From Pseudoalteromonas sp. HM-SA03 (lineage in GTDB: Bacteria; Pseudomonadota; Gammaproteobacteria; Enterobacterales; Alteromonadaceae): a stretch of 64,000 nucleotides of DNA. The notes under the pieces were generated by a model, which was not told the origin of the DNA, did not search any database, and worked only from the letters and a program-made list of their open reading frames with translations. Both the position numbers and the translations under genes were made by a program. The stretch covers positions 48,032 to 112,031 of the forward strand of contig NZ_NSDG01000029.1 of assembly GCF_002289345.1 (NCBI RefSeq), written 5' to 3'. Shown here in pieces: positions 35,197-44,938 of the stretch; the stretch's first letter is position 1, and every line of letters starts with the position of its first letter.

Positions 35197-36147
35197 ATGA
35201 GAGCACTGTTAGTTGTAGTAAGTGTATTTTTCTCTAGTTGGCTGTGGGCAAATGAAAGCGTATCAGCCAAACAACTGCTAAAAGATATGGCCGAAGCGGT
35301 GCATCATAGAAACTTTGATGCATCGTTTGTCGTGGTAAAAGGAAAATCTATGGAGCCTTACCGTTGGCTTCATGGTAACCAAGATGGGACTGAATTCGAG
35401 CTTTTAAGTTTGCTCAATGGTGCTGGACTTGAAATGATCCGCATTGGTGACAAAGTGACTTACTTTGAACCAAAGTCTGACCCTTACACCATCCAAACAG
35501 ATTCGATAGCAGGCCCTATTCCCGAAGTTTTATTCAAAAATATCGACAGCCTCAAAGAAAGCTATGATTTTGTTTTAGGTGGTAAAGGTCGGATCGTTGA
35601 CAGACCTGCTCAGCTTGTCAGACTAGAAGCAAAAGATGACGCTAAATACAACTATTGGTTGTGGATCGATACCGAGTCATCTCTGTTGCTAAAATCCGCT
35701 TACGTAAATCAACAAGGCGAGTTGTTAGAACAGCTTCAGCTTACCCATATCAGTGTGACTGAAACCCCAGCCGAGCAATTGTTAGAACTTTCACAAAAGC
35801 AGTTTCCTGAAGCCGTATCTGGGTTGTTGAAGACACTTGAGAATGGCACAAAAAACAATTGGCAAATTGGTTGGTTACCTCAGGGCTTTGAGCTGCTAAA
35901 ATCTGATAGACATAAGTTAGATTTAAACAACGAGCTGGCAGACTACTACTTGTTTTCCGACGGCCTTGTCGATATTTCGGTATTTGTACAACGTCCTTTA
36001 CCGGGTCAGCGTCCAAGTGGTGCGCTTTCTTCAGGTGCGACAACGGTGTACGTACACAACACAGGTGCATTTGATGTATCTGTAGTTGGAAATATTCCAG
36101 CAATGACCGCAAAAGCAATCGCTGAGTCTGTGAAAAGACCTTTATGA
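35197..36147 (+). CDS. rseB: Sigma-E regulatory protein RseB
   Basis: A 316-residue periplasmic protein with a short signal peptide (LLVVVSVFFSSWLWA). The LolA/LolB-like lipid-binding N-terminal domain includes FVVVKGKSMEPYRWLHG; the small C-terminal domain ends in ITAKAIAESV-type helix text near residue 305. It shields RseA from DegS and senses mislocalised lipopolysaccharide. The gene follows rseA directly and overlaps rseC by 4 bases (ATGA). Confidence 0.95.
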   Translation: MRALLVVVSVFFSSWLWANESVSAKQLLKDMAEAVHHRNFDASFVVVKGKSMEPYRWLHGNQDGTEFELLSLLNGAGLEMIRIGDKVTYFEPKSDPYTIQTDSIAGPIPEVLFKNIDSLKESYDFVLGGKGRIVDRPAQLVRLEAKDDAKYNYWLWIDTESSLLLKSAYVNQQGELLEQLQLTHISVTETPAEQLLELSQKQFPEAVSGLLKTLENGTKNNWQIGWLPQGFELLKSDRHKLDLNNELADYYLFSDGLVDISVFVQRPLPGQRPSGALSSGATTVYVHNTGAFDVSVVGNIPAMTAKAIAESVKRPL

Positions 36148-36602
36148 TAGAACAAACTCTGACAGTTGCCGCCATAAAAGGTGCAACTGTCTATTTAGAA
36201 GCACAACCAAAACCCGCTTGTGAAGGCTGTAACGGCAAGTGCGGCTCCCAGGTATTCGCTAAACTCTTTGGCACCCACAAAAAGCAATTTCTTGTAGATT
36301 TGACGGAATCTGTCGAAATTGGCCAAAAAATTAAGTTAGCATTAGACGACTCTAATGTGGTGAAACATGCGTTTTATGTTTACATGATGCCATTGCTTTT
36401 TGCTTTTGCCGGCATGTTTATTGCGGCTCTCGTACTTGGTCTTAATGAACCTTTGCAGATACTTATTGCATTTACCAGTGCAACACTCGGTTTATTTTTC
36501 GCCAAAGTCCAAGGGGATAAACTCAAACATCAGGTAAAAGTGATAAAAATTTACCCAATTAGCCTACCAATAACGCAAATAGATGGTGATTGTACTAAAT
36601 AA
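36144..36602 (+). CDS. rseC: SoxR-reducing/sigma-E regulatory protein RseC
   Basis: A 152-residue membrane protein. The N-terminal cysteine cluster CEGCNGKCG is the RseC hallmark; two helices follow (YVYMMPLLFAFAGMFIAALV and LQILIAFTSATLGLFFA). RseC has been linked to SoxR reduction and to thiamine and Rnf-type electron transfer, with little effect on sigma-E itself. Last gene of the rpoE operon. Confidence 0.93.
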   Translation: MIEQTLTVAAIKGATVYLEAQPKPACEGCNGKCGSQVFAKLFGTHKKQFLVDLTESVEIGQKIKLALDDSNVVKHAFYVYMMPLLFAFAGMFIAALVLGLNEPLQILIAFTSATLGLFFAKVQGDKLKHQVKVIKIYPISLPITQIDGDCTK

Positions 36603-36661
36603 AATGTAAAATCGAGCCCTTAATCTCTATTTGTGACTAACAGAAGTATTGAATCCAGTAT

Positions 36662-38449
36662 ATGAAGCATATCCGTAACTTTTCTATTATTGCCCACATT
36701 GACCATGGAAAATCGACGCTATCAGACCGCTTAATCCAAGTTTGTGGAGGTTTAACAGACCGCGAAATGCAGCAGCAGGTACTGGATTCGATGGACATCG
36801 AACGTGAGCGCGGCATTACCATTAAAGCACAGAGTGTAACGCTTAACTATCAAGCAAAAGATGGCGAAACTTACCAGCTAAACTTTATCGACACGCCGGG
36901 ACACGTTGACTTTACTTATGAAGTTTCGCGCTCTCTAGCCGCTTGTGAAGGTGCACTACTGGTTGTTGATGCAGGTCAAGGTGTTGAAGCACAAACGCTA
37001 GCGAACTGTTACACCGCACTAGAGATGGACTTGGAAGTAATTCCGGTTCTGAACAAAATTGATTTACCACAGGCAGATCCACTTCGCGTAGCTGAAGAAA
37101 TTGAAGATATCGTCGGTATAGAAGCATTAGAAGCGGTTCGTTGTAGTGCGAAAACGGGTATCGGCATTGATGAAGTACTCGAAGTGATCGTACGTGATAT
37201 TCCGCCGCCAGAAGGTGAGCCAAGTGCGCCATTACAGGCACTGATTATCGATTCATGGTTTGACCCGTACCAAGGTGTAGTGTCATTGGTGCGTATTAAA
37301 AACGGTGAATTACGAGCGGGCGAGAAGATCAAGATTATGTCTACAGAGCAAGCTCACCAAGTAGACAAGGTTGGTATCTTTACACCAAAGCAGACCAATA
37401 CCGGAGTGTTGAAAACGGGTGAAGTAGGTTTTGTTATCGCAGGTATCAAAGATATTCATGGCGCACCTGTTGGTGATACCATTACTATGGCTCGCGATTC
37501 TGCAACAGACCGTTTGCCAGGTTTCCAGAAGGTAAAACCTCAGGTATATGCGGGAATGTTCCCAATTTCATCTGATGATTATGAAAACTTCCGAGATGCA
37601 CTGAACAAACTAAGCCTAAACGATGCATCATTATTCTTCGAGCCTGAAAACTCGACGGCACTGGGTTTTGGTTTCCGTTGTGGCTTCCTTGGTATGCTTC
37701 ATATGGAGATCATTCAAGAACGCCTTGAACGTGAATATGATATGGATCTTATTACCACGGCACCAACGGTAATTTATGAAGTAGAAACTAAGCACGGTGT
37801 GGTGAGAATCGATAACCCGTCTGATCTACCGCCAGTAAACGATATTATTGAAATTCGTGAACCAATCGTTGAAGCAAATATTCTCGTTCCGCAAGAATAT
37901 TTAGGAAACGTGATCACGCTGTGTGTTGAAAAGCGTGGTATGCAGACCAAGATGACCTATCACGGTAAGCAAGTTGCGTTAACCTATGAATTGCCGATGT
38001 CAGAAGTGGTGATGGACTTCTTTGATAAGTTGAAGTCTACCAGCCGTGGTTTTGCATCACTTGATTACAACTTCAAGCGTTTTGAAGCATCAGACATGGT
38101 GCGTGTGGATATTCTGATCAATGGCGACCGCGTTGATGCGCTTGCAATAATTGTTCACCGTGATGGTTCACAAACGCGTGGCCGTCAGTTAGCTGAGGCG
38201 CTGAGAGAATTGATCCCTCGCCAAATGTTTGATATTGCTATTCAAGCTGCAATTGGTAATCACGTTATTGCGCGTAGTACAGTTAAGCAGTTACGTAAAA
38301 ACGTAATCGCAAAATGTTATGGTGGTGACGTGAGCCGTAAGAAAAAGCTACTGCAAAAGCAAAAAGAAGGTAAGAAGCGTATGAAGCAACTTGGTAACGT
38401 TGAGGTGCCACAAGACGCATTCTTAGCAATATTGAAAGTAGGCAAGTAA
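36662..38449 (+). CDS. lepA: Elongation factor 4 (LepA)
   Basis: A 595-residue translational GTPase. G1 is [10 protein letters not shown], followed by ITIKAQSV (G2), DTPGHVDF (G3) and NKIDLP (G4). The EF-G-like domains and the LepA-specific C-terminal domain ([15 protein letters not shown]) follow. It acts on stalled or mistranslocated ribosomes and in ribosome biogenesis. First gene of lepA-lepB-rnc-era-recO, with 12 bases to lepB. Confidence 0.97.
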   Translation: MKHIRNFSIIAHIDHGKSTLSDRLIQVCGGLTDREMQQQVLDSMDIERERGITIKAQSVTLNYQAKDGETYQLNFIDTPGHVDFTYEVSRSLAACEGALLVVDAGQGVEAQTLANCYTALEMDLEVIPVLNKIDLPQADPLRVAEEIEDIVGIEALEAVRCSAKTGIGIDEVLEVIVRDIPPPEGEPSAPLQALIIDSWFDPYQGVVSLVRIKNGELRAGEKIKIMSTEQAHQVDKVGIFTPKQTNTGVLKTGEVGFVIAGIKDIHGAPVGDTITMARDSATDRLPGFQKVKPQVYAGMFPISSDDYENFRDALNKLSLNDASLFFEPENSTALGFGFRCGFLGMLHMEIIQERLEREYDMDLITTAPTVIYEVETKHGVVRIDNPSDLPPVNDIIEIREPIVEANILVPQEYLGNVITLCVEKRGMQTKMTYHGKQVALTYELPMSEVVMDFFDKLKSTSRGFASLDYNFKRFEASDMVRVDILINGDRVDALAIIVHRDGSQTRGRQLAEALRELIPRQMFDIAIQAAIGNHVIARSTVKQLRKNVIAKCYGGDVSRKKKLLQKQKEGKKRMKQLGNVEVPQDAFLAILKVGK

Positions 38450-38461
38450 CAGGAAATACAA

Positions 38462-39397
38462 ATGGCAGGTTATTTTTCAATTTTATTGGTGCTACTCACG
38501 GTCGGTTCGGGCCTTATTTGGTTGATCGATCACTTGGTGTATGCACCAAAAAGACAAGCTAGGCTTGCTATTGCGCAAGGTGCGTCTGACACCCAGTTGG
38601 ATGCCGACATCATTGCGGAAATAGCACCTGAACCTGCCATTGTTGAAAACGCGAAATCTATTTTTCCAATGATTGCTGCAATTACGATTTTCCGTTCGTT
38701 TATTTTTGAGCCGTTTCAAATTCCATCAGGCTCAATGATGCCAACCTTATTGGATGGCGATTTTATCCTAGTGGAAAAATATGCTTACGGGATTAAAGAC
38801 CCTGTGTGGCGTAGCAAAATCATTGAAACGGGCACGCCTGAGCGCGGTGATATTGCCGTATTCAAGTTTCCGCTAGACGAGCGTATTGATTTCATCAAAC
38901 GTATTGTTGGTTTGCCGGGCGACCACATTGTTTATCGCAATCGTCAACTTTATATTAAACCTAAGTGTGAAGACGGACAGAGCGAAGCAAACGGGTTAAT
39001 GTGTGGCGAATATAACAAGATTGATGTAGACATTGTAAATCGTGATGAGTTTACGCAAGGCCCAATGCAGTTAGTGCGCCTAACAGAGCATTTGCCAAAC
39101 GTAGAACATGATATTTTAATTAATCCTGAAGTGTTAGAGTTAACAGATCGCTACTATCAACAACCAGGTACTCGCCGCGATGAGTGGGTAGTACCAGAGG
39201 GAAGTTATTTTGCGATGGGTGACAACCGTAATAACAGCCAAGATAGTCGTATGTGGGGTTTTGTACCTGATGAAAACTTGGTTGGAAGAGCAGTATTTAT
39301 TTGGTTAAGTTTTGATTTTAATAATGGCCCAGACAGCATTTTGCCAGGGTGGGTTCCAACTGGTGTTCGTTTTGAACGCCTAGGTAGTATTCAGTAA
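38462..39397 (+). CDS. lepB: Signal peptidase I
   Basis: A 311-residue inner-membrane protease. Two N-terminal helices are followed by the catalytic Ser91 in [10 protein letters not shown] and Lys146 in [12 protein letters not shown]; the box [11 protein letters not shown] is also present. It removes signal peptides from Sec and Tat substrates at the periplasmic face. It is two bases from rnc and lies in the lepA operon. Confidence 0.97.
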   Translation: MAGYFSILLVLLTVGSGLIWLIDHLVYAPKRQARLAIAQGASDTQLDADIIAEIAPEPAIVENAKSIFPMIAAITIFRSFIFEPFQIPSGSMMPTLLDGDFILVEKYAYGIKDPVWRSKIIETGTPERGDIAVFKFPLDERIDFIKRIVGLPGDHIVYRNRQLYIKPKCEDGQSEANGLMCGEYNKIDVDIVNRDEFTQGPMQLVRLTEHLPNVEHDILINPEVLELTDRYYQQPGTRRDEWVVPEGSYFAMGDNRNNSQDSRMWGFVPDENLVGRAVFIWLSFDFNNGPDSILPGWVPTGVRFERLGSIQ

Positions 39398-39399
39398 AA

Positions 39400-40077
39400 A
39401 TGAAAAGAAACGTAGAAGAACTTTATAATAAAATAGGGTACAACTTCTCTGATAAGGCGCTGCTTGAGCAGGCTTTGACGCATCGTAGTCACAAAGGCCA
39501 GCACAACGAGCGTCTCGAATTTTTGGGCGACTCTATTTTAAGCTTTGTGATTGCAAATGCTTTGTATCACAAGTTTCCAAAAGCGCGTGAAGGTGATTTA
39601 AGCCGCATGCGTTCAACGTTAGTGCGTGGTCAAACGCTGGCGGAATTCGGTGTGGAATTCGCGCTGGGTGATTATCTGCGACTAGGTCCAGGTGAATTGA
39701 AGAGCGGCGGTTTTCGCCGTGAGTCAACGCTCGCTGATGCAGTAGAAGCCATTATTGGTGCCGTTTTCTTAGACTCTGACATCGATGTGTGTAGAGATTT
39801 GGTACTAAGCTGGTATGAATCACGCTTAACTGCGATTTCTCCTGGTCATAATCAAAAAGACCCGAAGACGCTGCTGCAGGAGTATCTACAAGCTCGAAAG
39901 TTACCTTTACCGGGCTACACTGTAATAGATACCAAAGGGCAAGCTCACAACCAAACATTCACGGTCGAATGTATAGTGGAAGGGATGGAGAGTATAATTT
40001 CAGTAGGCAGCTCGCGACGTAAAGCTGAGCAAAAAGCTGCCGAAAAAGCGCTTAAGATATTAAAGAATGACGCTTGA
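39400..40077 (+). CDS. rnc: Ribonuclease III
   Basis: A 225-residue endonuclease. The catalytic signature is [13 protein letters not shown], with further acidic ligands in [10 protein letters not shown], and a C-terminal double-stranded RNA-binding domain ([20 protein letters not shown]). It cuts double-stranded RNA in rRNA precursors and mRNAs. The end overlaps era by 11 bases, which couples the two genes. Confidence 0.97.
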   Translation: MKRNVEELYNKIGYNFSDKALLEQALTHRSHKGQHNERLEFLGDSILSFVIANALYHKFPKAREGDLSRMRSTLVRGQTLAEFGVEFALGDYLRLGPGELKSGGFRRESTLADAVEAIIGAVFLDSDIDVCRDLVLSWYESRLTAISPGHNQKDPKTLLQEYLQARKLPLPGYTVIDTKGQAHNQTFTVECIVEGMESIISVGSSRRKAEQKAAEKALKILKNDA

Positions 40078-40966
40078 TACACATTGCGGCATGATTGCCA
40101 TTGTCGGTAGACCTAATGTAGGTAAATCGACACTATTAAACAAATTGGTTGAGCAAAAGGTAAGTATTACCTCGCGTAAACCACAAACCACTCGTCACCG
40201 CATCATGGGGATCCATACAGAGGGTAACTATCAAGCGGTGTACGTTGATACGCCAGGACTTCATATTGAAGAAAAGCGTGCAATTAACCGCTTAATGAAC
40301 CGAGCAGCATCAAGCTCAATTGGCGACGTTGAACTGGTTATTTTTGTTGTTGAAGGGACGCATTGGACGCCTGATGATGAAATGGTATTGGCTAAAGTCA
40401 AAGACAGCGGTCGTCCTATCTTAGTGGTGATGAATAAAACCGATCAGGTAAAAGATAAAGACTTGTTGATGCCACATATTCAGTGGTTGAGTGAACAAGG
40501 AGATTTTATCGGGATCGTACCTATCTCTGCGAAGCAAGGTAAAAACGTTGATATGATCAGAGAAGAAGTGCACAAGCGTTTACCTGCGTGTGAATTCTAT
40601 TTCCCTGAAGATTATGTTACCGATCGTTCAATGCGTTTTATGGCGGCTGAGATCGTGCGTGAAAAACTGATGCGTTTTATGGGCGATGAACTACCGTACT
40701 CGGTGACGGTTGAGATCGAACAGTTTAAGTGGCAAGACAATGGTGTTTGGCAGATCAACGCGTTGATCCTTGTTGAGCGCGAATCACAAAAACGCATGGT
40801 GATCGGCAACAAAGGCGAAAAGCTCAAAGTGATCGGTCGCGAAGCGCGTAAAGATCTTGAAAACATGCTAGACAACAAAGTCTATCTCGAGTGCTGGGTT
40901 AAAGTGAAGTCTGGCTGGGCAGACGACGAACGTGCTCTTCGTAGCTTAGGGTACGGAGAAGACTGA
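40067..40966 (+). CDS. era: GTPase Era
   Basis: A 299-residue GTPase: G1 [11 protein letters not shown]3 DTPGLH, G4 NKTD, and a C-terminal KH domain ([23 protein letters not shown]). It binds the 3' end of 16S rRNA and helps mature the 30S subunit. It overlaps rnc and ends directly before recO. Confidence 0.97.
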   Translation: MTLDTHCGMIAIVGRPNVGKSTLLNKLVEQKVSITSRKPQTTRHRIMGIHTEGNYQAVYVDTPGLHIEEKRAINRLMNRAASSSIGDVELVIFVVEGTHWTPDDEMVLAKVKDSGRPILVVMNKTDQVKDKDLLMPHIQWLSEQGDFIGIVPISAKQGKNVDMIREEVHKRLPACEFYFPEDYVTDRSMRFMAAEIVREKLMRFMGDELPYSVTVEIEQFKWQDNGVWQINALILVERESQKRMVIGNKGEKLKVIGREARKDLENMLDNKVYLECWVKVKSGWADDERALRSLGYGED

Positions 40967-41659
40967 TTGGATAGCGACTTTCGACAGGCCTATCTGTTAC
41001 ATCGCAGACCTTACAGCGATTCTCAGGTACTGCTTGACGTGCTGGTCGAAGGCGTTGGACAACTCAAAATGCTTGCCCGAGTAAAGGGCAAGCAATCCCT
41101 CAAACATAATGCCCAGCTGCGGCCATTTTCATTACTTTTACTGCAATATGCAGGCAGATACGATTTTAAATACCTAAACCGTTTTGAACCCACAGACAAT
41201 CAAATCCAACTCGTTGGGCGGCAGTTATATTGCGGCTTGTATCTCAATGAGCTAACGCAACGCGTGGTACCAACGAACGAACCGCTAGAGCAGATCTTTG
41301 CGCTCTATCAACTACATTTAATGCGTTTGGCCCAAGATGAAGATGTGGAACCTATCTTACGCAGCTTTGAGTTGCAATTGTTGGGTGAGCTGGGTTTCGG
41401 GGTGGAACTGGAATTTGACGCTGAAGGTAATCCAGTACGGCCAAAAGCCGCGTATAAGTACGTATCTGAGTACGGTTTTATTGCAGTCGGTCGTGAACCT
41501 GATACGATACCGGGCAGTATGTTATTGGCCATTGCCAATCAAGATTTCCAAGACCTTGCCGTGAGAAGGGCGGCTAAGCTATTAACACGCAAGTTAATGG
41601 CACCGCTGGTTGGTAAGCAAGGGCTGAAAAGTAGAGAACTATTTATTTCAAAGAAATAA
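40967..41659 (+). CDS. recO: DNA repair protein RecO
   Basis: A 230-residue RecO protein. The N-terminal OB fold begins AYLLHRRPYSDSQVLLDVLVEG, and a helical C-terminal domain follows. It loads RecA on SSB-coated single strands with RecR. The start is a TTG at 40967 directly after the era stop, so expression depends on coupling. The stop TAA lies at the edge of an 11-base inverted repeat. Confidence 0.95.
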   Translation: MDSDFRQAYLLHRRPYSDSQVLLDVLVEGVGQLKMLARVKGKQSLKHNAQLRPFSLLLLQYAGRYDFKYLNRFEPTDNQIQLVGRQLYCGLYLNELTQRVVPTNEPLEQIFALYQLHLMRLAQDEDVEPILRSFELQLLGELGFGVELEFDAEGNPVRPKAAYKYVSEYGFIAVGREPDTIPGSMLLAIANQDFQDLAVRRAAKLLTRKLMAPLVGKQGLKSRELFISKK

Positions 41660-41698
41660 TACCAATTTAATCAAAAGTATAAATCGGTAAATTGGTAT
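41659..41698. repeat. Palindromic intergenic repeat between recO and pdxJ
   Basis: ATACCAATTTA (41659-41669) and TAAATTGGTAT (41688-41698) are perfect inverted arms around 18 bases. The AATTGGTAT core recurs at 42819-42830 beside the MITE-like element, and TGATTGGTAT occurs within it. This looks like a dispersed REP-type sequence. No T run follows, so a terminator is unlikely. Confidence 0.6.
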
Positions 41699-41752
41699 CG
41701 CGGTAATAAGTGGGTGATCCACTTGCTACGTCATATTATCAAGGGATAAACG

Positions 41753-42487
41753 ATGAAAGATATTTTACTCGGCGTCAACGTAGACCATATTGCAACGCTT
41801 CGTCAGGCGCGTGGCACTAGCTATCCTGATCCAGCACATGCAGCCGCAGTAGCTGAGCACGCAGGTGCCGACGGCATTACTATTCACTTACGTGAAGACC
41901 GTCGCCATATTCAAGATCGCGATGTTTACGTGATGGCAAAAACCCTCCAAACACGTATGAATCTAGAAATCGCAGTAACTGACGAAATGCTCGATATCGC
42001 TTGCGAAGTAAAGCCTGAATATGTTTGCCTAGTACCAGAGAAGCGCGAAGAATTAACCACGGAAGGTGGCTTAGACGTTGCGGGTAATCTAGATAAGATC
42101 ACAGCGGCAACTCAGCGTCTAGCTGATGCAGGTATCAAAGTAAGCTTGTTCATCGACGCGGATAAAAAGCAGCTAGATGCCGCAAAGCAAAGCGGTGCGC
42201 CTTACATTGAGATCCACACCGGTGCTTATGCTGATGCTGAGAACGACATCGAAATGAGCGCTGAGCTTGAGCGCATTCGTGAGGGCGTTCAGTATGCTCA
42301 TGGCCTAGGTCTTATCGTCAACGCTGGCCATGGTTTGCATTACCATAACGTTAAACCGATTGCACAAATGCCAGAAATCTACGAACTTAACATTGGTCAT
42401 GCCATTATTGCTCGAGCGGCAATTGATGGACTGGAAAAGGCAGTACGAGATATGAAGCGCTTGATGTTAGAGGCGAGACAAGCATAA
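41753..42487 (+). CDS. pdxJ: Pyridoxine 5'-phosphate synthase
   Basis: A 244-residue TIM-barrel enzyme with the family start [33 protein letters not shown], and [12 protein letters not shown] near the end. It joins 1-deoxyxylulose 5-phosphate with 3-amino-2-oxopropyl phosphate to make pyridoxine 5'-phosphate. It follows recO, with a 93-base gap that holds the palindromic repeat. acpS, the usual next gene, is not here. Confidence 0.97.
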   Translation: MKDILLGVNVDHIATLRQARGTSYPDPAHAAAVAEHAGADGITIHLREDRRHIQDRDVYVMAKTLQTRMNLEIAVTDEMLDIACEVKPEYVCLVPEKREELTTEGGLDVAGNLDKITAATQRLADAGIKVSLFIDADKKQLDAAKQSGAPYIEIHTGAYADAENDIEMSAELERIREGVQYAHGLGLIVNAGHGLHYHNVKPIAQMPEIYELNIGHAIIARAAIDGLEKAVRDMKRLMLEARQA

Positions 42488-42508
42488 CGCTTAGTGGTAA
42501 AGAAAACG

Positions 42509-42534
42509 AAAGGGCTGTGTAGCCCTTTCTTTTT
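42509..42534 (+). terminator. Terminator after pdxJ
   Basis: AAAGGGCT (42509-42516), loop GTGT, AGCCCTTT (42521-42528), then CTTTTT. It ends the recO-pdxJ side of the locus just before the MITE-like element. Confidence 0.88.
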
Positions 42535-42551
42535 GCCTTGTAATCGAGTTA

Positions 42552-42814
42552 GGGCCTGTTTACCTTTCAAGTTTGTTTTTGCAGCAGTTTGATTGGTATT
42601 TGTACAAGGCAGAGCCTGCGTAGCATAGTTATTCTATGTGAGTCAGGCGAGAACACAGTAGAAATGCTAATCAAGCGCTGCCCTTTGGGTTCACCTGAGT
42701 GGGCTTTGTTCATTGTTGCTCAACTTTTGCCTAGATTACTAGGCGGCAAGTCGAGCGTCGCGACCAAAACACACTCAGGAGAACAAAAATCAAACAGCAA
42801 AGATCAACAGGCCC
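42552..42814. mobile_element. MITE-like element, 263 bp, with TA flanks
   Basis: The ends are perfect 9-base inverted repeats, GGGCCTGTT (42552-42560) and AACAGGCCC (42806-42814). The match goes on imperfectly for about 31 bases: both ends read CTTT then, after three bases, GTTTG and TTTTTG in the same order. The element is flanked by TA on each side (42550-42551 and 42815-42816), the target duplication of Tc1/mariner or IS630-type transposition. There is no transposase. It fills most of the 346-bp gene-free gap 42488-42833; no real gene is seen in it. An internal palindrome GCCTAG-ATTA-CTAGGC lies near 42729-42744. Confidence 0.65.
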
Positions 42815-42833
42815 TAATACAATTGGTATCAAA

Positions 42834-44888
42834 ATGAAAAAAATGGTGTTGGTCTTTGCAAGTTGTGCCCTTGCACCACAACTTAGCGAAGCGACAGAGA
42901 ACAACGAATTTGAAATCATCACTACTACGGCATCCAGATTGGCTGAGACGGCAGGAGAGCGCCCTGTAAGCCTCTCTTTGCTCACGGAAGCTCAATTAGA
43001 TGACACAGGCGTCACGCATATCGAAAAGGCGTTGAGGCTCGTTGCTGGCGCAAATGTACAACATGGTAATGGTCAAGAGTATCTACCTGCATTGCGCTCA
43101 CAAGTGCTCTCTGGTGCAGGCGCATGTGGCGGCATTTTAATGGCTGAAGATGGTATTGCACTCAGAGCCGCAGGTTTTTGTAATATTAATGAACTATTTG
43201 AATCGCACTTTGAAGCGGCAGAGCGTATTGAAGTGCTAAAAGGGCCAAATAGCGTGTTGTATGGCTCTAATGCGGTGCATGGAGTGGTCAATGTGATTAC
43301 TTCAAACAGCATTCAAAAAACACCTAGGATCGCACTAGATATCGGCTCCTATGGTTATAGTCGAACTAGGATACAAGCTGGCGACAAAGCCCTTGGCTTG
43401 GGCGCAGTGTTAACCCTTACAAAGGATATGGGTTATCGTGACGAGGAAAGCGTTGAGCAACAAAAGTTGAGCGTCAAACACCAATATGAAGGCGAGAAGG
43501 TTGGTGTCGTATCTGGAATAACATACACCCACTTAGATCAGCAAACAGCAGGTTATGTAACCGGAGTGGATAGCTATAAAAATAAGCAATTGGCAAAGCA
43601 AAACAAAAACCCTGAAGCATTTAGAAAGGCTGAGTCATTTAGAGCTTGGACAGAAATAACCGGGCACGTTGATGATAGCAACACCGTACTGATAAAACCT
43701 TATGTACGCTGGCAAGAGATGGAATTTGTTAAGCATTTCTTGCCGGGTAAGCCGTTTGAAGAAAATGGTCAAACTGGTGTGGGGCTGCAAACGCTTATAC
43801 ACACTGAATTAAGTGACTCAATACAACTAGATTGGGGAATGGATGCGGAATATACCCAAGGCGAGATGTTGCAGTATCAGCCTACGCCGACTGAAGGCTC
43901 TGCATTTTTGCGCTCAACTATTCCTACAGGAAAGCATTACGACTATGAAGTAGATGCGAGGCAACTCGCGCCTTTTGCAAATCTCAGTTGGCGACAGGGT
44001 AACTGGTTAGTTGAACTGGGCGGTCGTTTTGAGTCAATGAAGTACGATTATCGCAACTTTTTGCCTACTGGGCGCACCAAAGAAGATGGCTCGGTGTGTG
44101 CAATGGGAGGATGTCGTTATAGTCGCCCAGCCAGTAGCAGAGATAGCTTTGCTTATTTTTCACCAAAATTTGGCCTAAGCTATGCGTTTACTGAGCGGCA
44201 TATTGCCTATGCTAACGTGTCCAAAGGCTATCGCGCACCACAAACTGCTGAGCTTTACCAATTGCAGCGAGAGCAGGTAAAAACATCGCTAGAGGAAGAA
44301 AAGGCGGACAATATCGAGCTTGGCCTAAAAGGGAGTGCAGATAGTCTTGGCTATCAGGTCGCGATTTATGACATGGAAAAAGAAAATTTGATCTTCCGAG
44401 ATAGCGACTTTTTCTATATTAACGATGGTCGCTCAAGACACCGAGGTGTGGAGTTGGAGCTGAGTTATTCATTCACAGCACATTGGCAACTAGATCTCGC
44501 CGCAACGCGTGCTAAGCATACCTATGAACAAGATAATATTCTTGGTGGCATCAATATTAATGGTAACGATCTAGATTCAGCACCAAGGAGCGTCATTAAC
44601 GCCCAATTACACTGGCAAGTACGGGATAATCTCAGTTGGTCTTTAGCTTGGCACCATGTAGGAGAGTATTTTACTGACCCCGAAAATCTTCATCGTTATT
44701 CTGGTCACGATTTACTGAGCTTACGAGGAAAGTGGCAGGTAAATCCGCATTTGGCGTTGACGATGAGAGTGAAAAATCTAACCGACGAACGTTACGCTGA
44801 GCGTGCCGATTACACTTCATTTAGTGGTGAAAGGTACTTTCCCGGAAGACCAAGAAACATTCTAGTGTCACTGGACTACCGCTGGTAA
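42834..44888 (+). CDS. TonB-dependent outer-membrane receptor
   Basis: A 684-residue receptor. A short signal peptide (KKMVLVFASCALAPQLSEA) leads to a TonB-box-like segment (FEIITTTASR), a plug domain (residues about 45-160, with RIEVLKGPNSVLYGSNAVHGVVNVIT) and a 22-strand type barrel ending YFPGRPRNILVSLDYRW with terminal Trp. Family members take up siderophores, haem, vitamin B12 or oligosaccharides across the outer membrane using TonB energy. The substrate is not evident; no partner transporter is adjacent. The start lies 19 bases after the MITE-like element, so its promoter may lie in or across it. Confidence 0.9.
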   Translation: MKKMVLVFASCALAPQLSEATENNEFEIITTTASRLAETAGERPVSLSLLTEAQLDDTGVTHIEKALRLVAGANVQHGNGQEYLPALRSQVLSGAGACGGILMAEDGIALRAAGFCNINELFESHFEAAERIEVLKGPNSVLYGSNAVHGVVNVITSNSIQKTPRIALDIGSYGYSRTRIQAGDKALGLGAVLTLTKDMGYRDEESVEQQKLSVKHQYEGEKVGVVSGITYTHLDQQTAGYVTGVDSYKNKQLAKQNKNPEAFRKAESFRAWTEITGHVDDSNTVLIKPYVRWQEMEFVKHFLPGKPFEENGQTGVGLQTLIHTELSDSIQLDWGMDAEYTQGEMLQYQPTPTEGSAFLRSTIPTGKHYDYEVDARQLAPFANLSWRQGNWLVELGGRFESMKYDYRNFLPTGRTKEDGSVCAMGGCRYSRPASSRDSFAYFSPKFGLSYAFTERHIAYANVSKGYRAPQTAELYQLQREQVKTSLEEEKADNIELGLKGSADSLGYQVAIYDMEKENLIFRDSDFFYINDGRSRHRGVELELSYSFTAHWQLDLAATRAKHTYEQDNILGGININGNDLDSAPRSVINAQLHWQVRDNLSWSLAWHHVGEYFTDPENLHRYSGHDLLSLRGKWQVNPHLALTMRVKNLTDERYAERADYTSFSGERYFPGRPRNILVSLDYRW

Positions 44889-44897
44889 TACATGAAA

Positions 44898-44918
44898 AAG
44901 GGAGCAGAAAGCTCCCTT
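44898..44918. terminator. Terminator between the TonB receptor and dapD
   Basis: AAGGGAGC (44898-44905), loop AGAAA and GCTCCCTT (44911-44918), followed by GTTT on the plus strand and TTT on the minus. It can serve both convergent genes. Confidence 0.75.
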
Positions 44919-44938
44919 GTTTGAAACTATCGTGACAA

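Noticed and set aside
36912-37332. Two frames of about 108 codons antisense to lepA
   Set aside because: Shadows of lepA; no ribosome sites or recognisable domains.
42589-42837. An 82-codon open frame in the gap before the TonB receptor
   Set aside because: It lies across the MITE-like element, includes its right terminal repeat, has no ribosome site and no protein-like composition.
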